NCBI GenBank assembly: GCA_020746105.1
Contig: CM036617.1
Span: 23,132,037 to 23,196,036, forward strand
DNA: 64,000 bases
From: Trogon surrucura
Lineage: Eukaryota > Chordata > Aves > Trogoniformes > Trogonidae
Direction: 5' to 3'
In this document: positions 37,495 to 49,805 of the stretch, in pieces
Layout: each line of letters begins with the position of its first letter
Position numbering within the stretch: position 1 is the stretch's first letter
The notes under the pieces: generated by a model
The model's input: only the letters and a program-made list of their open reading frames with translations
Told to the model about the DNA's origin: nothing
Databases searched by the model: none
Made by a program: the position numbers and the translations under genes

Positions 37495-39457
37495 GTATGG
37501 AAATACAGTTTACATTTTTATACTTTGCCCTTTATCTCCTAGTTGTATGCAGGAGAATGACTACAGTAGAAGGAAAAAGCTGTACTGGTATATTGAGATT
37601 TGTTTCTTCAGGGACTTCTCTGTTCATGGGAACAAAAATTGTTATTACCACACTTAAAATCGTAAGTGGTACATGACAGAAATAGTCATATTTCAGCTTA
37701 AGTGTTACGTGGCAGCACAGAATCAGAGAGCAGGGGCCGTGGATTATATAAAAAGTGAAAAGAAAGTTAATAATATGCTGGAAAAAAAAAAGAAAGAAAA
37801 AGCTAGATTTGTGATTTCCACCTTCCCTCTGTTCTCCCTGTTCCCCCCAACATACACATGCATGTGCACACATACAATCTTCACCTTTTCTTGTCCCAGT
37901 TACTTACTGGTGAATAAAAGAGCAACAAGCAGGACTTTTTCTGTTTTATTTTTCTTGTTCATGAAAAGAATATAATTTTTCTGTCTGAAGGGTTCTGAAC
38001 AACATGTTTTTACTGTGTCCTTCAGCTTTCGAGAGGTCCTAGATTGTGAGGTATCAGTGTAAAGCAGTAGATTGTCTGAATTTTTTTTAGGAATGACACA
38101 GAAGAGCATGTATGATGTATTTAGTTTTTAAAAGCTTTTACCTGGAAGGTAGAATTGTTAGATTTATAGCTGATGGACATGTGTTTTGCCACTGCTACAG
38201 TCAATGGTGGTGTTTGCTTATAGGCATCCAGTCAGGGAGGGTTGTTACTGATCAGCTGTTCTACTCAGCTCTGTCCTAATACGTATCTGGATGACAGTGC
38301 CAGTGACATTTGTTGTTACTCCTGTTTTATTAGGGATTCTTTAGTGAAATTTACTTACACTGTGTTTTCTTGGTAAATCTTAGACCTGCTGAGTTTAAAT
38401 TACTTGACTGAATTAGTCTGACCAAAGCTGGAGGGGTGGAAGAGTAGCTGAAGTACCCCCTTCAGATGTTTGTAGCAAGGAGATCCAGCACAGGGAGTTT
38501 TCTGACTGTATAACCAGAGAGTATAAAGGACCTGCTCTCTGTACCCTGCTCCAGGGGTTGTGAGGTTTCTATTTGCTGGATCTCTGTTGCTCTTGATCTT
38601 GCTGGTAGAAATTAGTACTTGGCTGCCATCAAAATTTGCCCAGGAAGAAATTAGGACTCAAGGCCAAAAGGAACTCTGAAGGACACCAGCTGAACAAGTG
38701 AGACTGGGACACTGTCATACGCTGTTTGGACCCTGCCAGCTGCCCTGCTGTGTTCACTCTCCCTACGTCCGTTGCTTTCTGGGTCTTTAGGGTTAGAAGA
38801 TTCCCTCTTTCCAGGCCATGGGATCAAATCAGGGTTTGATAGAATGTTCGTTTTGTGGCTTCTTAGTCTGAGTGTCCCTGGGTCCTGCTGCCCATGGGAG
38901 TTGGCAAGCCCAGGTCAGGTCTCTTTCAAATCCTCTTAAACTTTACAATAATTATAATTCATCCTTTCACTTGCCGCCCCTTTCCTAGCCCTTCCCCTAG
39001 TTAGAAGAGGCCCACTGAGATCAGCAGCTGTCTTGTGCCTCCTGGTGTAAGGGCAAAGGTACACACACCTACCTTGTTCCTAAATTCAGGTGTTAAGACC
39101 CGCCTGGATTGAACCAAATGCTTCTTTGTAATTTTTTTTGAGACAGCTGAGTTCCATTTGCACGCTCCTCTGCGCATCCTCTCAAGGCGCTGGTCTTGCA
39201 GCACCAGGTGAGGCAGAGCTGGAAAGCGTGCCGCCCTCCCCAAAGGCTGAGCGTCTCACCCCTTTCCCCTGGGATTTCTGGCACAAACCAAACCAGTTGT
39301 AAGCTGTAACTAGTAAGAGTGGCCTTTAAGGCACTTGGCGTGCTGGCATCCTAGAATGTGAAAAAGATGAAGCTTGGATGATCATCGAAGGCGAGTTTTG
39401 TTGGTTTGAAAAATACTAATTCATATTTTCTTAGCTTTTCTCCTACTGTATTTCCAG
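37495..39457 (+). other. WASF3: WASF3 intron, 2.0 kb
   Basis: GT-AG intron with a purine-rich A/G tract near 37,780-37,803. No repeat family or gene was recognised. Confidence 0.8.
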
Positions 39458-39575
39458 GGATGATAAGAAAGATGGATTGAAGTTCTATACCGATCCTTCC
39501 TATTTTTTTGATCTTTGGAAAGAAAAAATGTTACAAGATACTGAAGATAAGCGAAAAGAAAAAAGGAGGCAAAAG
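39458..39575 (+). CDS. WASF3: WASF3 coding exon 4: end of WAVE homology domain, start of basic region
   Basis: Encodes residues 141-180. Tyr151 lies in [13 protein letters not shown], the conserved meander sequence whose phosphorylation promotes complex activation. The exon ends in a charged KRKEKRRQK stretch that begins the phosphoinositide-binding basic region. The acceptor is CTGTATTTCCAG; the donor CAAAAG|GTAAAA is weaker than its neighbours but has a G at -1 and A at +3. Confidence 0.97.
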
Positions 39576-40424
39576 GTAAAAGCAGAAACATAATAGCAAA
39601 TGCATATATTATAATTTTGTGTATGGTTATTCAGGCATAAAAATTGCTAGGTCGTACTTAGTTTGTGGAAAGACTGTTTCTTTGGAAAGACTATTCCTCT
39701 TTATACATGACTGTAGATTCAGTTGACTTAGTTTTTAGAGCTCATACTGTCTATTTTAAGAAGTTGGCAAATTGAATTTTAGGAGCGCTGTAGTTATCTT
39801 CCAAGATACTTTCTTTAATCCTTTGCCAGTGTCCGCTTATTTAAGTACTCAGCAAAATGGTCCTGTTGTGCTTTGGAAGAAGACACCGTGTTTTTTGTGG
39901 AGAAAAGAATTTGAATTATGGTTTCCTTTATTTTCGTAGTTCTTTATTCAGGAGCATCAACTCATGTAGCAAAACATGAGCTATTGAATGTTTTAATTCT
40001 TTGGTAAAAACTCTTCACTTTGTGGGTCAGGAAGAAGAGATCAAATTTAAGAGTGATATTCTTTGTTTCCTCTAAGCTTAAAACCTACAAAAAAAGACTT
40101 TTTCATAGAAAAGTGTCCTCAGTCCTTCTCAGACATCTTCAGCAGTTGGATCCAAGCTGTGTATTCTGATGCAGTCAAAATTTTCGTGATGGATTTTAGT
40201 TTTGAACAAAAAAATCAGTGGTTACTTCAGCGAATTTGGCGGTCAATTTTTTTAATCAGATTTTAGATTTTTTTTGAAGATAATTCTGAAAAAAAGGGAA
40301 AGTTTGAAGCAATGAAAGGTGCCCTTTTAGGCAGGTTTAGTGAAGGATAAGAGATTTAAAATGAAAAGAATCTAGACAAGATGAACCCACTGCTTAGAGG
40401 AAATATCAGGAAGCTACTTAGTTT

Positions 40425-40618
40425 TCAGTATATAAACATACCTGTATGTATGTACACATCCGTAGGTATATGTATCACATATATTAGCATATCTATACGT
40501 TTGTATATAAAAGCAGGTATCATAATACATCAGCATATATTTGCATGTATTATACATATATGTACACACATAATGTCTAATATGTGGATATATATGTTAA
40601 TATATATTGGTGTATAAT
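40425..40618. repeat. Imperfect TATA/TGTA/CATA microsatellite
   Basis: About 190 bp of interrupted ATATGTAT-, ACATAT- and GTATAT-type units. It directly abuts the 3' end of the CR1 copy that follows. The 78-codon ORF here is low-complexity. Confidence 0.75.
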
Positions 40619-41652
40619 ACAGAATCACAGAATCACAGAATGTTAGAGGTTGGAAGGGACCTCAAAGGTCATCTAGTCCAACCCCCCTGCCAGAGCAGGA
40701 TCACCTACACTAGAGCGCACAGGAACATGTCCAGGCGGGTTTTGAAAGTCTCCGGAGAAGGAGACTCCACAACCTTCCTGGGCAGCCTGTGCCAGTGCTC
40801 GGTCACCCTCACAGTAAAAAAGTTTTTCCTCATATTTTTATGGAACCTCCTGTGTTCCAGCTTCCACCCATTGCCTCTTGTCCTGTCAGTGGACACCACT
40901 GAAAAGAGCCTGGCTCCATCTTCCTGACATTCCCCCTTGACATATTTATAAACATTAATGAGGTCACCCCTCAGCCTCCTCTTCTCCAAGCTAAAGAGAC
41001 CCAGCTCCTTCAGCCTTTCCTCATAAGGGAGATGCTCCACTCCCTTCACCATCTTTGTGGCTCTACGCTGGACTCTCTCAAGCAGCTCCCTGTCCTTCTT
41101 GAACTGAGGGGCCCAGAACTGGACACAATATTCCAGATGTGGCCTCACCAGGGCAGAGTAGAGGGGCAGGAGGACCTCTCTCGACCTACTAGCTACTCCC
41201 CTTCTAATACACCCCAGGATGCCATTGGCCTTCTTGGCCACGAGGGCACATTGCTGGCTCATGGTCATCCTGCTGTCCACTAGAACCCCCAGGTCCCTTT
41301 CCCCTGCACTGCTCTCCAGCAGGGCAGTCCCCAACCTATACTGGCACATGGGGTTATTCTTTCCCAAGTGCAAAACTCTACACCTGCTCTTGTTGAACCG
41401 CATAAGATTTCTCCCCGCCCAGCCCTCCAGCCTGTCCAGGTCTCTCTGAATGGCAGCACAGCCTGCTGGTGTGTCAGCCACTCCTCCCAGTTTTGTGTCA
41501 TCAGCAAACTTGCTGACAACATTCTCTAATCCCTCATCCAGATCATTGATGAATATATTAAACAGCACCGGCCCAAGCACTGACCCCTGAGGGACCCCAC
41601 TAAACACAGGCATCCAGCCAGACTCAGCCCCATTGACCACAACCCTCTGGCA
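40619..41652 (-). mobile_element. 5'-truncated CR1 with undamaged reverse transcriptase C-terminus
   Basis: About 1 kb of CR1, antisense. The + strand begins with three terminal units (ACAGAATC, ACAGAATC, ACAGAATG), the family's 3' end. An open frame (41,640-40,705, about 311 codons) covers [10 protein letters not shown], the catalytic KFADDTKL box, the thumb and the end of ORF2 without a stop. The element is cut at its 5' end inside reverse transcriptase. There is no start codon of its own, so it is not a gene. Flanks are AT-rich on both sides (GTATAATA, CATATATATG); the exact target duplication is obscured. Confidence 0.93.
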
Positions 41653-43293
41653 TATATATGTGGTAATTGCTTAGGAAACAAATTGTAGGGCGTGACTGGG
41701 AAGCTTTGCTGTTCTGTTTTTATAAAATGCTATTAATTCATTGTTTCTGTTGCTAGACAAAACTTTGCTGACTATGACATTTAAAAAAAATATAAATAGT
41801 TGATTTAACTAAGACATTTAGTGAATTCATGATTTTAAGTGTTCTGGAAGAAGTCTTGTCTTCCTATTAGGATTACAAGTCAAAAATGTTTTCTGTTTTG
41901 ACTGAAATCTTAAATAGAGCTGAAAAAGCTGAATAAACATTTTCAGTAGAATTTACTGGCTAAAATAAAGCATTGAAAAATGCTCACTTTATTTGTGTAG
42001 TTGTATAGAAATGTATATGCAAGGTGATAATCCCACTGTATTCTCAGTATGGTGAGTCACAATGCTGATAAAAGACTCGAAATAATTCAAGGAGCTTTCA
42101 TTCTCTAGCTGTTTTTTTAATATATAATTTCATTCAGTTTTTTTTTTATGAAAAACATACAGGGATAATTGCACCCTTTGGATTTTTTCCCTCCTACCTT
42201 TTTCCCTTCAAATTTAGATCTTTTCACTAGAGAGATGGATAAAAAGAAACTATTGATTGCTATTTTTTTCATTCTGATTTAATATGAAAAAGGAAAAAAT
42301 ACAGAAGCTTTGAAAAATTTACAGTTATTTCTTGAAAATTTGTTGAGAACTGTAGAGAAATTTTTATAAAACCACTTATATATAAACTTGCCTTTAGACA
42401 ATATTTTAGGCAACACATCTCCCTTATTTCCATCTGTGGTGTATTTTTTGTAGATTTTAGTTATCTTACTACGGTCTGCCAACCAGATGTGAAATATGAT
42501 CAATTCCAGTACAGCCACACATCACAGAAATACCCCTTGAAAAATTCTACCCAACGTGCTGGTCTATTTGATTAAGTACATAACACGGCTAACTAAGAAG
42601 AAAGCAGCAGAGATTTGAGTTTGCACGAGTTGGTGTTGCTTTGTGACAGCAAGAAGGCTGCGGTTTATCACTTGGAACCTTTAGAGAGCTGCTGAAGGGT
42701 TTTGGCGAGATGTTTCACAGGCACCGCTCATTCTGCAGGTTGTTGGTTTTGAATCTATTAATTGAGAATTCCTTACACAATTTCTGTCCTACAGAAGCAC
42801 AAAAGAGGAAAGTTGAGAAACCGTGCAGGTGGACTAGATGTCTAGTGTTCATCAAATACAGTCCAAGTATAGCTGCTTATAAACCTCAGTTTTTTAGGTG
42901 GTTTTTCAGCCTGAGAGTAGTCCTTGCACAAGAGAATCCGTTTTCCAATGTTATTTTGGTAATTTGCCTTAAATGCTTGAGCTGTTGCAGCAGGTTTGCG
43001 GGTAGTTTCACTTTCCTGCCTTCAGATATCAAACTTACTTATTGTTTTGGTATTCAGTTTAACTGAAGAAATCTACCACAGGCTTCCTCTGATTTGGCTC
43101 TTTCAGGTGAACTTTTTCTCCAAAGAGAAGTGTTGATTTTACTTCTTCAAATTTAAAATTTGTGCTCTAGTCGCTTTTTTTTTTTTCTGCTGTCAGGCTC
43201 TCAGTAGGTGAATGCCTATGGGTACACTCAAGTTGATTTTGACCTGTGCATATATTGGTAATATTCTGGATAGAATGACCATAGTAGACCAGT

Positions 43294-43353
43294 TGTTAAC
43301 CAATGGTTAACAATTGGTTGTTAAACAATGGTTGTTAAACAATGGTTAACAAG
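43294..43353. repeat. Palindromic TTGTTAAC/ACAATGG repeat cluster
   Basis: GTTGTTAAACAATG occurs twice in tandem, flanked by TTGTTAACC and GGTTAACAAG arms that are inverted copies of each other. It can form hairpins. No known family was recognised. Confidence 0.75.
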
Positions 43354-46176
43354 AAAATTTGTTCTGCTCTGCTTTTTATTGTTCCCCATTTTTTCTGAGG
43401 AGTGGTTACTTATTTAAATGAGTGGTAATGTTTAAATTTGGAGGGCTTGTATTTCAAAAATAATTCTTCATGGCTTGTTGATTGGTAGGATTTTGTAAAT
43501 TTGTGAAGTCAGGAAAATACTCTAGGCTCACACTTCCAGTTTTTTGAAAATACTGTAAATACTTGCTGAAGCTGCTTTCTGTACTAGCTCTAATTCTTTA
43601 TTAGGATGCTTGAAATACCATTTGCTAACTCATGATGCAGGTATCAAAATCAGCTTTACCCTGTGTGAGGGCTCTAATGCTTTTGTTGTGTTTGCTGAAA
43701 TGAATGATGTACCTGTTCTCTGGCTTAACCTACAGCATCCCCTTGTCTGCCACAGCTTCTGGTACACTCGATTAACAGAAGTAACTCTTCTTAATATCAC
43801 TTAACTGACCTACAGTTAGAAAGATTTCTTAGGAATTTTGAAAGACTTCAGCTCCCCTGGAGCTCTGTCATCACTGACCACGGTACTAAAACTAGAGCTG
43901 TCACCACTAAGGTATATATAATTTTGTCAGCTACTAGTAATTGGCCTGCCCCGCTATTTTGGAAGAAATTAAATGCTTTAGAGATATGTTTATAGAACAT
44001 TTAATTAAAAAGTCAATACCAGTAGAGTTTAGGACCGTTTGAGTAAAAAGGTTTCCAGCATATCTGTTCATCAACACACTTAGAAATGCTGGCCTGGAGC
44101 GACATACCCAACTGAAATCGGATGCAGTAGAACCAAACTCAGCTTTGTGTTTATTTTGTTATTTATTTATACTTGCACATCTATTTCCCTTTTTGTAAAT
44201 GTGTAGCGATCTCTTTAAAGCTAGAATTTTAAATAGATGATTGTATATAAGCAGTCATGTAAGCCCTCCTGATTGTACAGGAATTGTATCAAAATTATTT
44301 TCTGAGCAGCAGCATACATTGGTCAAAACGTAGATGTTCACTTTACCTAAAAAATTGCAAGAAATACATAGTTTTGATCTTTAGAGGCTGGAGTTGCTAT
44401 CCTGTGAGCAAACTAAAGCATATTTTCATTTAAACAAAAGCCTTACTTGTAGCTTTCTCTCAAATCCAGCGTGTAACAAAATCTTAATAAGTGAACTGTG
44501 ATAAATGTCACAAATTAAATAAAATTCTGCAGCAATCAAATGAAAAAGACAGATGTAAAGCCTTTAACAAGCATATATTCAACCATGGCGTTTAGCAAGA
44601 CTTGATTTAAAATAAAGCGTGACTCTCTCCCCTTTGTTTCAATATATGTATTGGGAAATTTTGATGTGAAGAATTGGTATTAAAGGAGAAGGTAAAGCCA
44701 TGCATAACCTGCGTTAAAAAAAAAAAAGGTGTTATGCCAAAATGTTTGGGGAAGAAAAAGATTTTATAGGAAGTAATTAAGGTGATGATCTTTACTTAAC
44801 GTGAATCAGATCAAATATCTACTCACTGCAGGGGACAGGAATGAGCAAGTGCTGTCAAAACATTCGGATGCTGAACTTCAGAAAGACTGTTCTCTGTCAT
44901 TCTTAATGTTAGCAGACGCAGATCAGTCGGTCTCTCGGACGGACACGCGTGAAGAGCCAAGAGATCCAAAACAAGGGCAGGCAAAGCCATTTGATAAGAT
45001 TTTCGTTAGTTGTGTAATGGCAATGACGCTATTTCAGAATTATTTACTTGGCGCTGTTTGACAACTGGAGTAAAATACATATGTTCATCTGTGATAGACT
45101 TTTTTGGGTTTTGGCGAGACTGGCTTTCCAACTGTTACCGCTTACTTTGAAGATAGAGATGCCACAATAAAATGTTTGCATTTTGCTGGACTCTTGTCCA
45201 AATACAATTGAATATGACTGTGTTCTCAGAATATTAATGTAATTATTTCCTGAGAAACTATTTTTCTAGCAGCCAAAAGCCGAATACTGACTTACTAAGA
45301 AACAGAACATACTTAACCTATTTATGAGTTGGTATTCTAAGATATGGGCTCTAGAGCTGATTAAAATGAAAAAAAATCCGACACTCCTAAACATTGAGAA
45401 GTAGCATATAAATACCCTTCTCAGCTTGGATTGAGCAAACTTGTTTTTCTACTGAAGCACCAATATGGATTTTATATTCATAATGAGTAGTCAAAGTAGG
45501 TGAGGCTGACATTTCAGAGGTATGAAAGCACTGAGTCCCACTATTGAGGAGATCTTACTGACAGGTCACAAACACTGAGGTTCATTTGTCCTGAAATTAT
45601 ACAGAAAGATTAAAAAAAACTAACCAGGTTGATTTGTCATGAAGTTATCAAGCTGTGACCAAAAATAACATGTCACATAAACAATGAAATACGGAAGTGC
45701 TTCTAATTTCTTCATGCTTCCCCAAGGCCTCAGCTGGTTGTGACCCTAATGAATAACCAAAATAATCCTGAGCTTTTTTAACATATTCTCATAAGGTTGA
45801 TTTGCAGGAGAAGGAAATTGCAAGTGCTTCAGGACGGTCTAAATAAGGTACATAACGATGTCAGAAGAAGTTAAACTTTCTGGCTTTTAAAATCAGTCCC
45901 ATGTCTGTATTGGGAAAAAACCCAGAAGGCCAGTATCACACTAGTATGTGCATCCTGCAGCAGAAGGGCAAAGCAGCAGCATTACCACTAATGAGGTTCG
46001 TAGCATAAGGGGATATTCTCATTTTCAGTGCAGAGACATTTTATGAAGACTTGGCTTCATCTGTAAATCTGGTCTTATTTTCATGCACTTTAACTGCATT
46101 TTAACCAGCTTTTTTTTTTTTTTCCTTTCCTTTTTTTCTCTCTTTGCATGCTTGATTTCTTTTGTTTGAACATCAG

Positions 46177-46352
46177 GAGCAAAAGCGTATAGATGGCACC
46201 ACCCGTGAGGTGAAAAAGGTTAGAAAAGCCAGGAACAGACGCCAGGAGTGGAGTATGATGGCGTATGACAAAGAGCTTAGACCTGACAACAGGTTGTCTC
46301 AAAGTGTGTACCATGGAGCATCTTCCGAGGGATCACTGTCCCCAGATACTAG
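46177..46352 (+). CDS. WASF3: WASF3 coding exon 5: basic region and linker
   Basis: Encodes residues 181-238 plus two bases of codon 239. It starts EQKRIDGTTREVKKVRKARN, the conserved basic stretch that binds acidic phospholipids and IRSp53-type partners. The linker after it reads QSVYHGASSEGSLSPDTR. The acceptor follows a long pyrimidine tract (TTTGTTTGAACATCAG). The donor AG|GTCTGT is a weak match, but reading across it into the next exon gives DTRSHASDV exactly, so the junction is secure. Confidence 0.96.
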
Positions 46353-49300
46353 GTCTGTTTACAGCAAAGCTGTTTGTTATGCCACAGTTGTATGTTCGGA
46401 AATACCGAGTAGAAGTAGGTGTATTTACAGGTCGGGAATAGTTAGAATAGACAAAATGTACAATGCATGTTTTGAAATTCTTCTCAAAAATATTTTAAAG
46501 CATAAATAACATAAAATCTCTAACAACTTTTTCTTCTTCTTCAGCCTCAAATAAGCATTTTGTCATTGTAACCTTATGCACTGTGGTGAAATAAGTGTTT
46601 GCTGCATGCTTTGTATTTGATCTTGAGTAGCTGTGGTTACAATAGCATTTAAGTCTGCCTCTACTAGATACTGTCAGTTTTTCTTCTTTTGTGTCTAGTC
46701 TGTTGTATGTTATGCTGCTGAGAGCTTAATGTTCTTCTGTGATCTCAGTGGAGCATACTTTTACTTCCAACAGAATGCTTTAATGGGGGAATAGTTCAGC
46801 TTTACCGATGTTAAATTTGTCTGAAAAGCAAGCTACAAAACCAGATGCAACACTGGTGCTTTTGATAGCAGAAATCTCTGCTTAGCGACACTTAGCAGAG
46901 TTTGTCTGGGTTGACTGAGGTTCCCTTTGACGTCAGTGGGAGTCACCTTCTCCTGGTGTGCACAAAGTTGGAGTTTTTTTCACTAAGCTGGTCTCACTAG
47001 AGGATTTTCCCACTTAATTCCTCTGTTGTGGTTAATTGGGAGCAGTAATGTTAGGAATAAATAGAATCTACTGGAAAAAACGTGACAATTTCGTTTTGAA
47101 ATCGTTGAGTCGCACAGTCATAGAATGAGTTGGACTGGAAGGCACCTTTAAAGGCCATCGAGTCCAACCCCCAGCAGTGAGCAGGGACATCTTTAACCAG
47201 ATTAGGTTGCTCAGGGCCCCATCAAGCCTGACCTCGAATGTCTCCAGGGATGGGGACTCCACCACCTCTCTGAGCACTGAAACACTGTTCCAGTGTTTGA
47301 CCACCCTCATAGTAAAGAACTTCTTCCTAATGTCTAATCTAAATCTACCCTGCTCTAGTTTAAAACCATTGCCCCTCACCCTATCACTACACTCCCTCAT
47401 CAAGAGTCCCTCTCCAGCTTTCTTGTGGGTCCTCTTTGGGTACTGGAAGAACTGCTGTAAGGTCTCTCCCCGGAGCCCTCTCTTCTCCAGTGTGGCTTTC
47501 CAAATGGCTAGGGTGAGGAAGCAGCCACCACTGCAAAAGTGTGGACTGATATTTTTAGTTTAATTGTACAGTGGAGAATAATGGGTAAAAAAAATCTGCT
47601 CAGATATTTCTATCTTATACTTTGGTCTTTGCAAAGGGTAATCGTCTTGTAATGGAAACAAAAGCTTAAAATTGCAACTGCTGTTTCAAAAATACACACA
47701 GACCCCCTCTCTCTGTCTAAAATACTTTAATCACCAATTTGGTTTTTTACAGTTTCTAATGAAAAACCTTCTCTCCTGCTTGTCAGTCTGCAATGTTTCA
47801 TTAAGATTGTTTTCTATAGGTTGATCTGGTAAAATTACATTTGTGTTCAGCTGTCAAGTGCAAGATGTGAAAATTTTTTTTATCATAAATTCTGCATCTC
47901 ACACGTTTTGAGTTTTTCTAGATGTAACATGATGTTTCCAGGATTACCAAGTTTAATAAACATGTGATCTGTTTTTATCTCCCAGCAATGTCAACATGTA
48001 TTTGACTGCAGATATCTAAAATATTTGCAATCTGTAGGATTATTTTTTTAAAGCAGAAATTGCAGGAGCCATCATTGTTGGTTATAGATGTTGTGGTATG
48101 ACAGACACCTTGTCTTTAAATAAGCCTTTCAAATTTTACAACATATGCAGAACTTCAAATTTCAGTGAGTCAAATATCAGTGATTGCATCCTGAAACCTG
48201 TGTTTTCCGTGCATGAAGGTAGTGAGGTGGAGAGAAAGATTTCTGTTTTTTGTCTTGAGGTATTAGCTGCAGGAACTAAGCTATTAACAAAATCCTTACC
48301 TAAGTACTGGTTTCAGAGACATGTTCATGCTGACAGCTGCTGTGTGAGCAGCATTTTATAAATAAGGTCCTGCAGAAGTGTATTTGGCTATATTGTGATT
48401 CTTTTTAAATGCTGAACTGAAAAAAAAAGCTCATGTTTCTTCTCTTTTCCTAATTGTAAGACTTGTGCATTAAACGTTGACATCTCATTGTCCAGACTGC
48501 AGCAATTCACAGTGTATTTGTTATACTTATTGTACTTCAGAGAGAGAAACACAAGCTGAACCCAAACAGAAACCAGCAAATTAATGTGAGAAAAGTAAGA
48601 ACAAGAAAAGAAGAGTGGGAGAGAAGGAAAATGGGCATTGAGTTCATGAGTGACGCAAAGAAAATGGAACAGGCAGGAAGCATGAAAGAGGACAAAATGC
48701 CTAAAGGGTTTGTCATCTTGTTTCACTGAAAGCCCTGGCTTTTTGTTGCTTACCTTGCTTCCAGTCTTACAGATAAGTGCATCAGTTTTCTGTGTTCACT
48801 AAAAGCCGAGCTGCACGACTGTTCATTACTAAAACAACCATTTGCAGTAACAGGATGAAGAGATCCTGTTGCTCCCTCTCTTGGGCTTATTTGACAGAGC
48901 ATCCTAGACTTTGTATCTTTATGAACTCTCTGCTCAACTAATATTTACATTTCCCAGTTTCTCTAAGCCTTTCCAGCAAAATTAATTGCACAAACAAAAT
49001 AAAGAGCGTTTTCTAACTTGTAAAATTGTTTTTCTCTGCTTTGGTGAAATATGTTCTTCTTGTGAGTGCTTGCAATATTGCTTTCCTTTTTCTTTTGCTG
49101 TTGTTAACTTAAGGCAGGCCCAAAAAGTGTTACCGTTTCAAATAATGGACACTGAAACTCATTAACAAAACCAGTGTGCCTCCTTATGGCTATTAAAGAA
49201 GTCTAAAATCTGGAGGAAGCTCTCAATTTTTTTGCCTTTAAGTCTGCGTTATAGGACATTCTGCATGCAGCTAGTGTGCTGAAATACCGAAAACATTTGA

Positions 49301-49541
49301 GTCCTTTTATGCTGGCTTGTCAGACTAACTTACTTTTAAGTCACGTTAAGCTGAACCATGATTTTTTGTGGCTTTTTTTCTTACGTTTCCCGTTGTCTTA
49401 CAAATGAATCGTGCTTGATAATCAGGGAGTCGTGTTGGGAGAATAATTCTGATTGTGTTCTTTTAGCTTTTCTTGGGAGCTGTCTGTATAACACCCTGTT
49501 ACATAATCTGTTCTTCTGCCTCCGTTTACTTGTGATTGTAG
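46353..49541 (+). other. WASF3: WASF3 intron, 3.2 kb
   Basis: GT-AG intron containing one CR1 fragment (listed). The rest is AT-rich with no recognised feature. Confidence 0.8.
47110..47500 (-). mobile_element. CR1 3' fragment
   Basis: Antisense CR1. The + strand begins CACAGTCATAGAATGAGTTG, then GAAGGCACCTTTAAAGGCCA and GAGTCCAACCCC. The minus frame (47,403-47,068) keeps RKKFFTMRVVKHWNS. It appears to be a different subfamily from the 40.6-kb copy, judging by its 3' UTR text. Confidence 0.88.
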
Positions 49542-49805
49542 GTCCCATGCATCTGATGTCACAGATTATTCTTACCCCGCTACTCCGAATCATTCCCTCC
49601 ATCAGCAGATAGCAATGCCTTCGTATGGGACAGGCGATGCTCCGCAGTACGTGGCAGCGGCCCAGAGCCACGAGCACGAATACAGGCCGCCTTCCGCCAC
49701 TGCCCGCCACGCTACGCTGAGCAGACCGCAGCAACCGCCGCCACCTCCGCCACAGCCTGCCGACGGCCCGCAGAGCTCAGGACCTGTGGTGTCGGCTGAA
49801 TATGG
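49542..49805 (+). CDS. WASF3: WASF3 coding exon 6: linker and first proline-rich block
   Basis: Encodes residues 239-326 plus two bases of codon 327. It opens SHASDVTDYSYPATPNHSL and moves into a Pro/Gln-rich stretch (RPQQPPPPPPQPADG), a ligand for SH3 proteins and profilin. This is the most diverged part of the protein compared with human as I remember it, as expected for a disordered linker. The acceptor is ACTTGTGATTGTAG and the donor TATGG|GTAAGA. Confidence 0.96.

Larger units (their letters stand above)
39576..46176 (+). other. WASF3: WASF3 intron, 6.6 kb, with microsatellite and CR1
   Basis: GT-AG intron. It contains the AT-rich satellite, a truncated CR1 at 40.6 kb and a palindromic repeat cluster at 43.3 kb (all listed). 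A T-rich tract at 46,110-46,140 lies ahead of the acceptor. No nested gene was seen. Confidence 0.8.
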
